Position numbers and translations under genes: made by a program | In this document: positions 34,633 to 45,578 of the stretch, in pieces | Position numbering within the stretch: position 1 is the stretch's first letter | Layout: every line of letters starts with the position of its first letter | Notes under the pieces: model-generated | The model's database searches: none | Told to the model about the DNA's origin: nothing | What the model saw: the letters and a program-made list of their open reading frames with translations, nothing else | Source: Amanita rubescens | Taxonomy: Eukaryota; Basidiomycota; Agaricomycetes; Agaricales; Amanitaceae | Length of the DNA: 64,000 nt | Direction of reading: 5' to 3' | Assembly: GCA_015039365.1 (NCBI GenBank) | Contig: WION01000015.1 | Coordinates: 248,001 to 312,000 of the forward strand

Positions 34633-37600
34633 TTGCATTACACACCGCAGACAAATACAACCAACCCAAACACGCTGCCGCCATCACCGCGAATCAGCAT
34701 GCAGGTGTCCACTCCAAAGCCCTTTTCCTTCGACGATGACGACGACGGCTGGCAAGACATGCCCGTCGTCCGTGATGATGAATTCGCTGGCGGGCTCGAC
34801 GAGGAAGATCGCAAGAAATATCACTACGTCGCACCTGCTTCCTCCAAGCAGATTAACGCAACAGGTGACCTCATCGACTTTGACGACAGCGGTCAGGAAT
34901 GGCGCACCAAGAACGAAAAGGATCTGAATGAAAACGAATACACCAGACTGCGTATCCATGAGGAGGACGACTCGGATGAGGTCCATCTTCGCACAAAGTA
35001 TCTCTTCGACGAGGACAAAGCCATGACACCTCTCAGCCAGATGCAGGCGACCAAGAATCTCTTGACAGAAGCGCAGCGCATTGCTTACGTGGGTCTCTGT
35101 GCGCTCACGGTTCGAGAAATGTCAGATAGTCTGACGGCCTCTGGTAGGAAGGAGCTCAAGGCGGCCAAGGCCAATATGGACTTGTGGGCGCTCAAGATTA
35201 TGGGTAGGCTATACTATCATATGGAACTCGCCACGGAAGGTACGTCTGTTTCTCTTCTTCTCCTGTTTTGCAAGCTGAGTCGGTGTCATAGAACAAAAGA
35301 TGATCCAGAGTCTCGCTCTACATGGCGTTAGAGCTATAGACCTAGCCCCAGCCCTCATGACCACACACACTGTAGCCAATCCAGAGTACGACCCCCAAGA
35401 AGCTCGGAGAGTCGAGTCAACCCCTGATGAAACCGCTACCACACCCACGCAACCAACCCCTCCTTCTCAACCCCAATCCGACACAAAATCAAAACCCTTC
35501 CAAACGACCGCCAATGTATTCTCAAAAACAACAACAGCCATGCCAGGTGTCACCACTACCCTCTCCTCCACCGACAAAGACGTCACACTCGACATCCGCT
35601 GGACCGTCCTCTGCGACCTCTTCCTCGTCCTCATCGCCGACAGCGTGTACGACGCCCGTTCACGCGTCCTCATCGAAATTGTCGCGCAGAAACTCGGTCT
35701 AGGCTGGCTAGACGTCGTCAAATTCGAATGCCGCGTCACCGAAGCTCTAGAGATCCAAGAAGGCGTAGAAACCCTCGAACACAAGGATCTCGTCGCAGAG
35801 CATCAAAGGCTGCAGCGTAGGAAGCGTTACATGATGTTAGGGTTAGCCACTTTGGGCGGTGGTCTCGTGATTGGCTTATCTGCCGGCTTGCTGGCGCCCG
35901 TTATCGGCGCTGGTTTGGGCGCTGCGTTTACTACTATCGGAATTGGCGGAACTACCGGTTTCTTAGCTGGGACAGGTGGAGCAGCGGTGATTACCACCGG
36001 AGGTGTTTTAACCGGTTCCGGTATCGCCGTCAAGGGCATGTCGAAACGAACCCAGTTGGTGAGGACGTTCAACGTCCTCCCGTTGCACAACAACAAACGC
36101 GTCAACTGTATACTCACCGTACCTGGGTTTATGAACGGCCCTCAGGACGACGTCCGTCTGCCATTTAGCGTTCTAGACCCAGTCGTAGGGGACGTATTTA
36201 GCGTTTTATGGGAACCGGAGATGATCCAAGAAACCGGGAGCGCGCTCTCAATCCTTACAGGCGAAGTGCTTTCGCAAGTCAGCATGACGGTATTGCAAGC
36301 TACGGTGATGACAGCATTGATGTCGGCTTTGCAGTGGCCCGTCAGTAAGTGTCCTTGGCATCGCTCAAATACCGCATCGACCGACCCCGTGTTTCCCACA
36401 CAGTCTTAACTAAACTCGGATACCTCATTGATAATCCGTGGAATAACGCTCTAGACCGCGCTAAACGCGCCGGACTAGTCCTCGCTGACGTTCTTATTCA
36501 TCGACACCTCGGCGTTCGACCGGTGACGCTCATTGGATTCTCCCTCGGCGCGAGAGTGATATTCTACGCCCTTTTAGAAATAGCAAAACAAAAAGCCTTT
36601 GGGGTCGTGCAAGACGTGTTTTTGCTCGGTACGACCTTGTCTGCGTCCACGCACTCGTGGTGCGAAGCGCGGTCGGTCGTTTCTGGCCGGTTCGTCAACT
36701 GTTATGCGCGTAATGATTGGGTGTTGAATTACCTTTTTCGCGCGACGAGTGGAGGGGTGGGGACTGTTGCTGGGTTGAGGCCTGTAGCCAACGTTCCTGG
36801 GTTGGAAAATGTGGATGTGACCGATAAGATTTCAGGTCATATGAGTTATCGGACGTTTTTGCCGCTTATATTGGATCAACTTGGGTTTCCGGTGTCTGCG
36901 GACTATTTTGATGAACCTGAGGTGTGTGTGTGTGTTTCAGTCTATTTTGAGGGGAGTTGTTGTAGTTGACTTTTTTTGTGTGTGTTTGACAGCAACCGGA
37001 CTTTGATGGTGATCGTATCGTGGTGAAAGAGGGAGAAGATGGGAACAAGAAAAGCTGGTTCTTTGGGCGGAAGAAACAGACGAATGATGTGGGCAGTGGA
37101 TATGTGTCGAGGCCACCTTCTGCTGCTAGTTTTCCGAGGAGGGCGAGCGTGGTTCAGGAGCGGAAGACGTCGTCGTCAGAGGCGGATGTGGATGATGATC
37201 TTCCTCCTCGTGTGGATCCAGCCTCGAATGGGGAGATTGGCGCAACAGCAATAACGTCATCACCAATGTCATCACCAACGACAACGACAACGGGAGTAGA
37301 TGCGGAAGCGGAACCAAAGGAACGAGAATCCCTCGATTCTCAACTTCCTGCACGTGCGGGGTTCAATTTTGCGGCTATCAAGCAGATAATTGGGGATTCC
37401 AAAGATGCCGGTCCTGCGAAGAACGGAGTTGCTGTTTCCCATCGTTCGGTGTCTATGGAAGATGGAGAGTCATCAAAGACGAAAGTGGGGGATAGGCTGT
37501 CGTCGTTGTTCCGGAGGCCGTCGTCGTCGTCTTCTTTGTCCTCGGCGACGACGGCTGTTGCTGCGGTGGAAGAAGAGGAAGAAGAAGAAGGCTTTGGTGG

Positions 37601-38120
37601 ATTCGAGGATGCAACAGTTACCCCTACTACCACCAGCATCTCCGTGGCATCCAAGATGATGATGATGTCGACGCCCAATCTAACGTTTACCGATTCTACC
37701 AGTTCGGTATGGGGAAAGGAGCCTGATGACGTGATCACTTCGTCGTTTTCTGTGGCTTCGCCTTTAGCTTCGGCGTCTACTTCCAATCTGGCAATCAAGA
37801 TACCATCACCACCACTAAGACGGTCATCAGCATCAACTTTGGATATCCTAGACAGACCGTCTTCGTCGCCACCCGTTTCGTACGGTATACCTACCGCTAT
37901 GTCACCATCCGCATTCTCGGCTGGTAGCCATTTCTCCCCACCTTCATTGTCTTTTGGTGGCGCGGATGGGTCTATCACCGCCGGACCTCCTGGCTCTGGG
38001 TCTGGAGGCGGAGATCCATGGTCTGCCCCGCTTAGTTTAGGTCATGGCCATGGGCTGTATGCGAAGAAACGGGCTGCGTCGTCTGTTAGTACAGGGTTTG
38101 ATTCGAATCCGTGGTCTTAG
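34633..38120 (+). CDS. DUF726-family alpha/beta-hydrolase membrane protein (TMCO4-like)
   Basis: Exons 34633-35239, 35292-36344, 36404-36921 and 36993-38120 give 1101 residues (start could be the ATG at 34699). The N-terminal third is acidic (FSFDDDDDGWQDMP). DUF726 core: MSKRTQL after a Gly-rich hydrophobic hairpin (MMLGLATLGGGLVIGLSAGL, about residues 380-455), VNCILTVPGFMNGPQDDV, and nucleophile elbow IGFSLGAR (serine near 598), followed by VFLLGTTLSA and CYARNDWVLNYLFR. The final 370 residues are Ser-rich and disordered with a run of eight glutamates (AVEEEEEEEGFGG). Characterised relatives are poorly understood; Golgi or vacuolar association and esterase activity are inferences. Intron 3 (71 nt) starts in a GT microsatellite. 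No frame breaks. Confidence 0.88.
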
Positions 38121-38717
38121 GATGCCCCTTCGCTCGTTCATTTTTCACTCGTTCTTTCGGTGTTCACTCTCATTGCATCATCACACTCATATACTGACAA
38201 TCCACATTACAATTGACAAATTTGGACATATACTTTACTACTTGGGATGTAGAGACGACGGCCTACTTAATCGATTTCAAAAGTCGTGTTACATGTACTG
38301 TAGATGGAATACAATAAAACTCTCAACGCGTTTATGGTTGTCTGACCACACAGGGCTTTACATGAAGTACTGTTCTGTAAGCCGCAGTGGTGGTGGTAGA
38401 TGACCGTGGGGTCTTACGAAGTGCGACATCATTATAATATTGTATGGTTTTCCGCCAATCTCGCGCAGTCAACGCGAGGTTCAGACTGACCGAGGCGGAA
38501 GGAGGAAATTGACAGCTGGTGGAAGAGTTTGGGCGCAGATACTCGAGCACTACCCATTCGTGATTTCTCCAACTAGACCGTTTTTTGACGAATATATCAC
38601 TTTGCAGAATAGCAATCAACAATCACACGCATATGTATTTCAAACTATACACAAATTCTCAATAACATTCTGGTATTCTCTTCAAAGAGCACGAGTGTTT
38701 CTGCTCCGAGTGCTGTC
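38121..38717. other. intergenic, convergent 3' ends
   Basis: 3' flanks of the DUF726 gene and the small gene on the minus strand. Nothing further seen. Confidence 0.5.
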
Positions 38718-39328
38718 CTAATCGTTATAGATCTTCCAAATGCCTTCGTCGCCTGCGACCTGGCTTCCAGGCAAAAGATTAATCTTGTCGTTAAAAGTAA
38801 GTTTTTGAGTTCCTTTGTTTCTCCGGATGCTTACATAGTACTCATCGGCATCATTTGTATCCTGGGTCCAGTACAGGTCTTGACCATTGGCGGGAATGAG
38901 CCTATATCGGGTCAAGCTTCTGGGTACTCCAAACGTTTGTTATAGCTTACTCATAGTAACTCTCGGTGGCGTTTGTGAGGACCGCGTTCCAAATAAATTC
39001 GGCCTCGGACCATATGAGGATTTTTTCCTTTACGAATTGAAATTTGAGAACACCCATGATTAGATGAAAAGGCAGTAGACCTACGTCGGGTCCCGGGCTG
39101 ATGTATAACCCAGAGTCACCTTTGATGGTTGTAAGGGTTTCGGACCCATCAAGAGCTTTACTGAAAGTGAGCATCTTAAATGCATATAAGCTGACTACGC
39201 AAGCTGAGGATAAGACAGTTGCCTACGGTGGAGCCAAAGTAGGTGTTCACGGGATCGCCGGCTTCTTCATTGCCAAGAGTGGTGACAAGACGTTGCGTCT
39301 GAATGCTTTTGATCAAATAAGTCGCCAT
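38718..39328 (-). CDS. small protein, possibly beta-trefoil-like; intact copy of an inverted pair
   Basis: Exons 39227-39328, 38951-39174 and 38718-38919 give 175 residues. Sequence: MATYLIKSIQTQRLVTTLGN, then DSGLYISPGPDVGLLPF, EKILIWSEAEFIWNAVLTN, RYRLIPANGQDLYWTQD, and end GDEGIWKIYND. The periodic Y/W-rich strands and final W-x-I resemble beta-trefoil lectins or mycocypin-type inhibitors, but I cannot name a family. There is no signal peptide, which is common for fungal cytosolic lectins. The second intron is only 31 nt (38920-38950). A near-identical upstream region and a broken second copy lie in opposite orientation at 41205-41990. Confidence 0.6.
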
Positions 39329-39545
39329 TGTTGGAGGAGTAAGCTCTGGAGTTCAGTGCTGGGGCAGTACTGCGAAATCAGTCTGGTTTATGTACCCTTA
39401 GATGTTACGTGAATTGAACTTCGCAATTCGGCTGCCTTGAACCATTCCCAGACGAAGCAAGGTTACGAGGAATCACGGTGTCAAACGGCGAACTCAGGAG
39501 AACCATATCGTTTTTTTAGAACGGTCCGTGGACCGTCATCGTCGC
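39080..39545. repeat. left arm of inverted duplication
   Basis: Roughly 460 bp covering the 5' half and promoter of the gene at 39328 matches the reverse complement of about 41205-41670 at high identity (scattered substitutions, a few indels). Shared blocks include GACGAAGCAAGGTTACGAGG and the exon 1 to exon 2 region. Confidence 0.8.
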
Positions 39546-39639
39546 CACAGCTCATGTGTAAGTGGGATCGAGCGATTACAAGTGTCGTGAACGTTGAGCT
39601 TCGACATGAGTTTATTGACCTGGGGCAGTGGGGCCTATA

Positions 39640-40158
39640 GAATATGCACTTTCCAAACGGTACCTGGGCGACAGAACAGATTGACTTCACAAAATCTTCG
39701 GCTCGTAATTATCCTATTGTAGAGATGTAGGCTTGGGTAGTTTTTAGCAGAGTACACCGTACTCACATAATTGCTTCTTCTGCCCAGATGGCGGCGTTCG
39801 CGGAACAAGTAAACAAATCGCTTCGCGCCACCGCTCGAATCTGCGCATTCGGTCCCAAGACGCAGGAATCGTATTTTTCCTTCCAAGCTGTGACGTGATT
39901 CTGGAAGTTTTGGTCGAGAATGAGATATCACGTGGCGGTCCAACTCCAGGGAAACTCATTGTCAATTCTAGTGATATTCTCTATTCCTCGACTTCAAGGT
40001 CATTATCATAGCAATTGTGAATGCATCCGGGATGAGCGACGAGATGTACTTGAATTGAATTGTGTTACCTTTTGCAAATTGTTTCGAGTAGTACTGTGCA
40101 TCACATCTCAGGCCGCCGCGTCAACTGCGAGTCCGGCACCAAGCAGGTTCTGAACCAT
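39640..40158 (-). pseudogene. related small gene or remnant
   Basis: Starts at ATG 40156-40158 (MVQNLLGAGLAVDAAA). A later open block reads HVTAWKEKYDSCVLGPN, RSDLFTCSANAAIWAEEAIM and stops at a donor GTGAGT. The order and the terminal IWAEEA resemble exon 2 of the gene at 38718-39328. I could not close a full exon chain, so it may be broken. Matching fragments lie in opposite orientation at 40380-40700 and 41030-41200. Confidence 0.4.
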
Positions 40159-40379
40159 CTGACTTCTCTTTTTCCACGCTTTCTCTCCTTGCGCGATTTT
40201 GTTAACTAGATCAATAATTTTCCCTCCTAACTATTGGTAAGATCCTACTCTGCCATCGGTTGGTAGCAATTGTACGAGAAACGAATATGATTTTCCTGCA
40301 CACGTTGCTCGTGCTCAGCTTCATGCATATAATTAGGTGTAGTCCAGCCATTTTGAAACCGCTCCGATCTTAGTTTCTC

Positions 40380-41200
40380 AACAAGTATCTTTCCTCCAGG
40401 ATCTCGTCACAGCCCAGATAATAAAAGACATCCCTGTTTCTTGGAACCGAGTACACAGTTCGATATAGTCAGTGGAGATACGTCGAGGTTCGCCTACTCC
40501 TTCCGCGAACGTCGCTTCCTCACAAAGAGCGATATGTGTATGCTGAAGAATCACCTGAACAACGGCTTACTCACGAGTCGAGATGATACCCGAGGCCAAA
40601 ATGTTTGGGTTCATTCGTTCGAGCCTAGACGACATACGCGTTCTGTTGCTCTGATGTCCAACTCCCACCATCGTGAGCAGTACTTTATGTAACGCTTCGT
40701 CGGACAAGAACTTTACTTTTAAAGAAGACGGTCACATCGCCGGCAGGCGGTAAAACGAGCGTTACCACCACTCATTTGTGTGATCTCGTACTCACTCTGC
40801 ATCGATAGTCTATTCGTAGCCTTGAGAAGGCGTAAATAAAAGTTCCGCTTTATCGCACGAAAAGGTGCGAGAGCAATGTCCATTATAGGATAATGGTAGA
40901 AAGCACTTTCATGGGTCTATTCGGTTCCAAGGATGTCGTTTGATACACCCTGGCTTTTGAATTCAAGGGCTTACTCCTCTGACAACGGCGACTGACCTAA
41001 TTCAAGAATCAAAGCCTTCAGACCAGATCACCGGTTCAGAACCTGCTTGGTGCGGACTCGCTGTTGCCGCGGAAGGAGAAAGGCAATTTCACATTCCAAC
41101 GCTTTGCTCTTTCCAAAATCGCCAGCCTGAGGTGTGATGTACAGTACGCAGTGCTCAGAACAATGCAAAAGACATCTTACACAGTTCGATTCGAGGACCC
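40380..41200 (+). pseudogene. rearranged fragments of the 39640-40158 gene
   Basis: Segment 40380-40700 aligns with the internal block of the minus-strand gene but has stops and shifts. Segment 41030-41200 starts GGTTCAGAACCTGCTTGGTG, the same as the start of that gene, then diverges. The order of the two pieces is switched relative to the other arm. Confidence 0.45.
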
Positions 41201-41204
41201 CTGA

Positions 41205-41670
41205 TGATGACAGTCCACGGGCCGTTCTAAAAAGACGATATGGTTCTCCTGAGTTCGCCGTTTGACACCGAGATTCCTCGTAACCTTGCTTCGTCTGGGA
41301 ATGGTTCAAGGCAGCCGAATTTCGAAGCTCAATTCACGTAACATCCAAGGGTACATAAAGCAGGCTGGTTTTATGGTACTGCCCCGGCATTGAACTCCAG
41401 AGCTTACTCTTCCACCAATGGCGACTTATTCGATCAAAAACGTTGAGACGCAACGTTCTGTCACCACCCTTAGCAATGAAGAAGCTGGTGATCCCGTGAG
41501 CACCTACTTTGGCTCCACTGTAGGCAACTGTCATTATCCTCTGCTTGCGTAGTCAGCTTATCTGCATTTAAGATTCTCACTTTCAGTAACACTCTTAGTG
41601 GGTCCGAAACCTTTACAAGCATTAAAGGCGACTCCGGGTTATACATCAGCCCGGGACCCGACGTAGGTCT
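41205..41670. repeat. right arm of inverted duplication
   Basis: Reverse complement of 39080-39545; see that entry. The centre of the palindromic arrangement is near 40370. Confidence 0.8.
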
Positions 41671-41990
41671 ACTGCCTTTTCATCTAATCATGGCTGTTCT
41701 CAATTTGTAAAGGACAAAATCCTGAGATGGTCCGAGGCCGAATTTTCTTGGAACGCAGTCCTCGTAGACGCCGATGCGAGTTACTACGAGTAAGCCACAA
41801 TTTACCTTTGGAGTACCCGTGTGTCCTCTCCTCTGACGGTTATGACATGAGTAAGCAGGCACAAGAACCCTCGGAGTATACTTAACCGGTAACCGGTAAC
41901 CCGAGATATAGGCTCGCTCCCGCTGGGTGAAAACTCGTGCCACGGGTCCCAGGATTACTGTATCGTGCCCTTCCTAGCCATCCAGTAGAG
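41418..41990 (+). pseudogene. broken second copy of the small gene at 38718-39328
   Basis: Exon 1 (41418-41519) encodes MATYSIKNVETQRSVTTLSN and matches the intact copy; intron 41520-41572 and exon 2 (DSGLYISPGPDVGLLPF) are kept. After LIMAVLN a 7-nt deletion relative to the intact copy puts TAA at 41708-41710. Downstream the sequence still resembles exon 2 (WSEAEFSWNAVL-like in another frame), and the last exon region carries CCGGTAACCGGTAACC, which replaces the short intron of the intact copy. Confidence 0.7.
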
Positions 41991-42255
41991 AAACAAAAGA
42001 TCAGGAACTTACTTTTATCGATAAGATCCCCCTTTTGCCCAGATAAAGAAGTCTTATGGAAGATCTATTAGTGCAGTAGATTGAAATACGTGCGATTGTT
42101 GAACGATGTGGTATATTCGACATTTTGGACATACGATTGATGTATCTCCAGGGAGGGGAATCGATTTTGGAATCGTGTACTGTACTAGATGGAATACAAT
42201 CAAACTTCAACATGTTTGACGATGATCTTCGCCCATCGTATGGAATACAGCACCA

Positions 42256-42923
42256 TCAAACTGCCAATGAAGTCGCCTTTTTCCGCTTCTCATCCCTCTC
42301 TTTAAACTTCTTTTGCGACTCTTGCTGTTTCAAAGCTGCTTTAACAAGTCTCTGCCGTTTCCGTCTCCCACTTCCTCTTTTAGGGCCACTTATAACCACA
42401 TTCTCCGTCATTCTCTTCTTTCGACGGGCTGCCTGCTCTGCGCGTGTTTTCTCCCGTTTCTTGTCCCGTTTCCGGAGGGTTGTCATCGACGATTTGAGTA
42501 GTGATCCATAGGCGGCGTGGAATTTTTCTAATTCGCCTGGGTTAACCTTGAAAAAAGGCTGTGAAAAAGAGTTGAAGATGGATGTGGATGGAAACTTACC
42601 CTTGTAGAGAATCTGACTTGTTTCCCGTCCATCACACGTATGTAGCAAGGGTATTCGCGCGTATCTTCTGCGCCATCTTCATGTTTCACAGTCGCATCTT
42701 CTCCATCGTGTATCACTATGACAAGCAAAAACTGGTGTCAAAAGAACGGAGCTTGATGAGAAAGTGATAGTGTACGCACATCGTTTATGTGTAAGCCATA
42801 TCGAGCCTTTGGAGGCGTCGAATAGCGCTTCTAATTGTTTGAGGAACTAGAAATGAAAATGTTTTGCGATAAAATAAAAGAGTCTAGGAGAAGACTTACG
42901 GTGTCGTTGTCGACGACCTGCAT
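42256..42923 (-). CDS. SRP14: signal recognition particle 14 kDa subunit (SRP14)
   Basis: Alu-domain subunit of the SRP; with SRP9-like partners it slows translation of secretory proteins. Exons 42900-42923, 42780-42846, 42600-42715 and 42256-42558 give 169 residues with all phases closing. Landmarks: MQVVDNDTFLKQLEALFDAS, GSIWLTHKR, YPCYIRVMDGKQVRFSTR, and VNPGELEKFHAAYGSLLKSS, then a long lysine/arginine-rich tail (KRDKKREKTRAEQAARRKKR) which is longer than in animals but usual in fungi. Introns are 53, 64 and 41 nt. Divergent from the siroheme synthase gene, with 131 bp between start codons. No frame breaks. Confidence 0.93.
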
Positions 42924-43054
42924 CGTTGGCCTGCCCTGACGCGGGAAACGTCAAAAGCGGACTTGCCAAAAATAGACCAACTCCGGATTAGCAATGAGCA
43001 CGACACTAAAAAACAATTCAAATCCTATTCAGACTCATAGGCTTCCCAGGCGCC
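42924..43054. promoter_or_regulatory. 131-bp divergent promoter of SRP14 and the MET1-like gene
   Basis: Start codons of the two genes lie at 42923 (minus) and 43055 (plus). A compact bidirectional promoter is implied. No TATA box is obvious. Confidence 0.6.
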
Positions 43055-44972
43055 ATGCAGGATACCCAGTATCCAAGTCCGACACCAGGAGCTTCCTTGG
43101 TTCTCGCTTTTCGTCTGCAGAGCCGTACGACGTTGATCATCGGTTCAGGAAAACTTGCGGCCTCTCGGGCGTTATCAGCGTTGGAAGCTGACTCTACGGT
43201 TGTAGTCCTTACACGTGGTGGGCTTGATTCTGCTTGTGAAGAGCTGCGATGGAGAGCAGGCCAGGAGCAGCTAACCGTCCTGGACTGGAACGCCTGTCAC
43301 GGTGCTGCTTCGCAGGAATCCGAAGGAGACTCGGGCGCTTTGCAATCTTTTCTCAATAGCTATGACGGCGATATCAGCTTTATCTGCGTCACGGACACAT
43401 TGATTGGCACCATCGATAGACGAAACAAAGCCTCCGCGTCTCGAATCTACCAAATATGCAGGGCGCGAGGTATCCCCGTTAATACGACGGACATGCCTGA
43501 GTTTTGCGACTTTTCGTTCACGTCCACGCACCGTTTTGAGGATCACACGTCTGGGGAACGTACATGCCTTCAAGTAGGAGTGACGACGAACTCGAAAGGT
43601 TGTCGGTTGGCTGGAAGGGTTCGAAGGGACATCGTGGCGAAACTCCCAAAAGAAATCGGTGCTGCGGCAGCTAATCTAGGGAAGCTCAGAGCTTTAGCTA
43701 AAGCTTCCTCGGATGCCTTTTCATCCGGTGCAGATTTCCCATCTGCAAATGATGCAGATACAGAAGAAGCATGCGAAGACAGCGAAGAAGCCACTCCAAA
43801 TAAACCCGTTCCTTTGCGTCCCTCCTCAGAAACAGATCTCGAATTATTAACACGAAGGATAAAATGGGTGGCTCAGGTCAGCGAGTACTGGTCGATACCT
43901 AAACTAGCTGCCATGTCAGAACACGAAATGCACAGTCTACTATCCGGGAAGGGCATGAACGATACCGCAGATGCTAGCATAGTCAACCCATCTTCCACTT
44001 TCGTCCATCATATAGATCTACCGCCTCGCCCCTCAAAAAATGGAAAAATCATCCTTATCGGATCAGGACCAGGTCACCCATCGCTGCTCACCACCGCGGC
44101 ACACAATACGCTCAAGAACCTAGCCGATCTCGTACTATCTGACAAGCTCGTTCCAGAACCTGTGTTGGCTTTAATACCCAAAACCGTAGAGCTCAAAATC
44201 GCAAGAAAGTTCCCAGGAAACGCGGACGGCGCGCAGAGCGAACTGATGGAAATGGCAGTTGACGCTGCGAAAAGGGGGTTGACCGTCGTCCGGGTTAGTC
44301 GTCTTTGGTCCCCATCCGTTTTCTCGACTTTGAATTTAGTATTACCCACAGTTGAAACAAGGAGATCCATCGGTTTTCGGACGTGCGGGAGAGGAAATTT
44401 TGTATTTCAGGTCGCGCGGATTCGAGCCGCTCGTTGTTCCGGGAGTCAGTTCAGCACTCGCTGGGCCTACGTTCGCTGGTATACCCGTAACCCAGCGTGG
44501 CGTAGCCGAGTCGCTCATCATCTGCACGGGAGTCGGTCGGAAGGGAAAAGAGATCCAGCTGCCTGGATATCAACGGAGCAGGACTCTCGTCATTCTGATG
44601 GGCGTTGCCCGTCTTACTCAAGTAGTCAAGGCATTGACGTCTGAGGAAGAAGAATCTAGTGCTCATCGTGAAGGTTCTGCATACCCATTACATACCCCGG
44701 TTGCAATTATAGAAAGAGCTTCGATGCCGGATCAGAGGATCACATTTTCCACGTTGAAAGATGTCGTGAAGGCCCTCGATAGTATTGGTGAACAACGACC
44801 TCCTGGGATGATTGTGATTGGCTGGTCGGTTCTGTCGCTCAGCGGGGAAGGGGATGTTATTGTCTTGGACGAGCCAAGTAATCGAGACGAAGAAAGAGTT
44901 AAGCGTTGGTTGGGAAGTGGAATAAGCTGGAAGGTAGAAGAGGGTATGGCAGAAGGTTGGGCAGAAATGTAA
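43055..44972 (+). CDS. MET1-like uroporphyrinogen-III C-methyltransferase / siroheme synthase
   Basis: Makes precorrin-2 from uroporphyrinogen III with SAM and probably oxidises it toward siroheme, the cofactor of sulfite and nitrite reductases. Exons 43055-44293 and 44352-44972 give 619 residues. The N-terminal Rossmann domain shows LIIGSGKLAASRAL (residues 27-40). The methyltransferase domain begins GKIILIGSGPGHPSLLTTAA near residue 330, has DLVLSDKLVPEPVL, then GDPSVFGRAGEE across the 58-nt intron, PGVSSALAGP, GIPVTQRGVAESL and LMGVARLTQVV. A linker of about 130 residues is acidic. The frame is intact. It is the fungal fused architecture of S. cerevisiae Met1; no separate Met8-like gene is visible here. 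Confidence 0.92.
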
Positions 44973-45578
44973 TGAACCGTAAGGGTGTTTAATCCTCTTT
45001 TAACCGCAGCTCTGAACTCTCTATTAGGGATTGAAAATGTACAATATCTATGGTTGTAATCACAAGGCTCTAACTTATGCTTGTATACGTCATACGAGGT
45101 CCGATAAGAGCGCGATTTGCGATCGTCCTCCGGAACCCCAAATTTAGCCCTCCAGTCACTAATTCGTTCTGCCATCGTATGCACACATGAATAAGGCGAC
45201 GATCTATATCAGCTGTCACATTCTGAAATCTGCGATGTCCTGAATAAGCGCCTCACAAACTACTCTCAACTCACCAATCCCGAACACAAAGTTCAACTGT
45301 AAAAATGACAAAGAAGTGGGTGCCAAGAACTTCGATGACCGATGCGTTCCAATTCTTTACGCGTGTCCCTGCCTCTTGTACCCCTGACAACTTGGGCAAG
45401 TCCTTGAATTGCCGCAACTTGCCTCTATCCAATTCACTTCTCGACAAATTTGGGAACGACAACAAAGCGGACTCAAGTTGGCACGATTCACGTCCGGGCC
45501 TGCTGACACAATAAAACGTTCAATAGGAATATAAAGTACTCGGATCCTTCACTATCCCCTCCCTGTTGCAGCAGTATC
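44973..45578. other. intergenic
   Basis: 3' flank of the MET1-like gene and promoter of the pepsin-type protease (a TATAAAG lies near 45530, about 45 bp before the ATG). No gene seen. Confidence 0.5.

Noticed and set aside
37340..37978. 212-codon acidic frame on the minus strand
   Set aside because: Antisense to the Ser-rich tail of the DUF726 protein; composition follows from that tail.
39437..39640. Frames MNHSQTKQGYEESRC.. in both arms of the inverted duplication (39437-39640 and 41028-41309)
   Set aside because: Their identity reflects recent DNA duplication of the promoter region of the small gene; they lie antisense to the real gene and lack its motifs.
44732..45184. 150-codon minus-strand frame overlapping the end of the MET1-like gene
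   Set aside because: Mostly antisense to conserved MET1 coding sequence; no independent splice or motif support.
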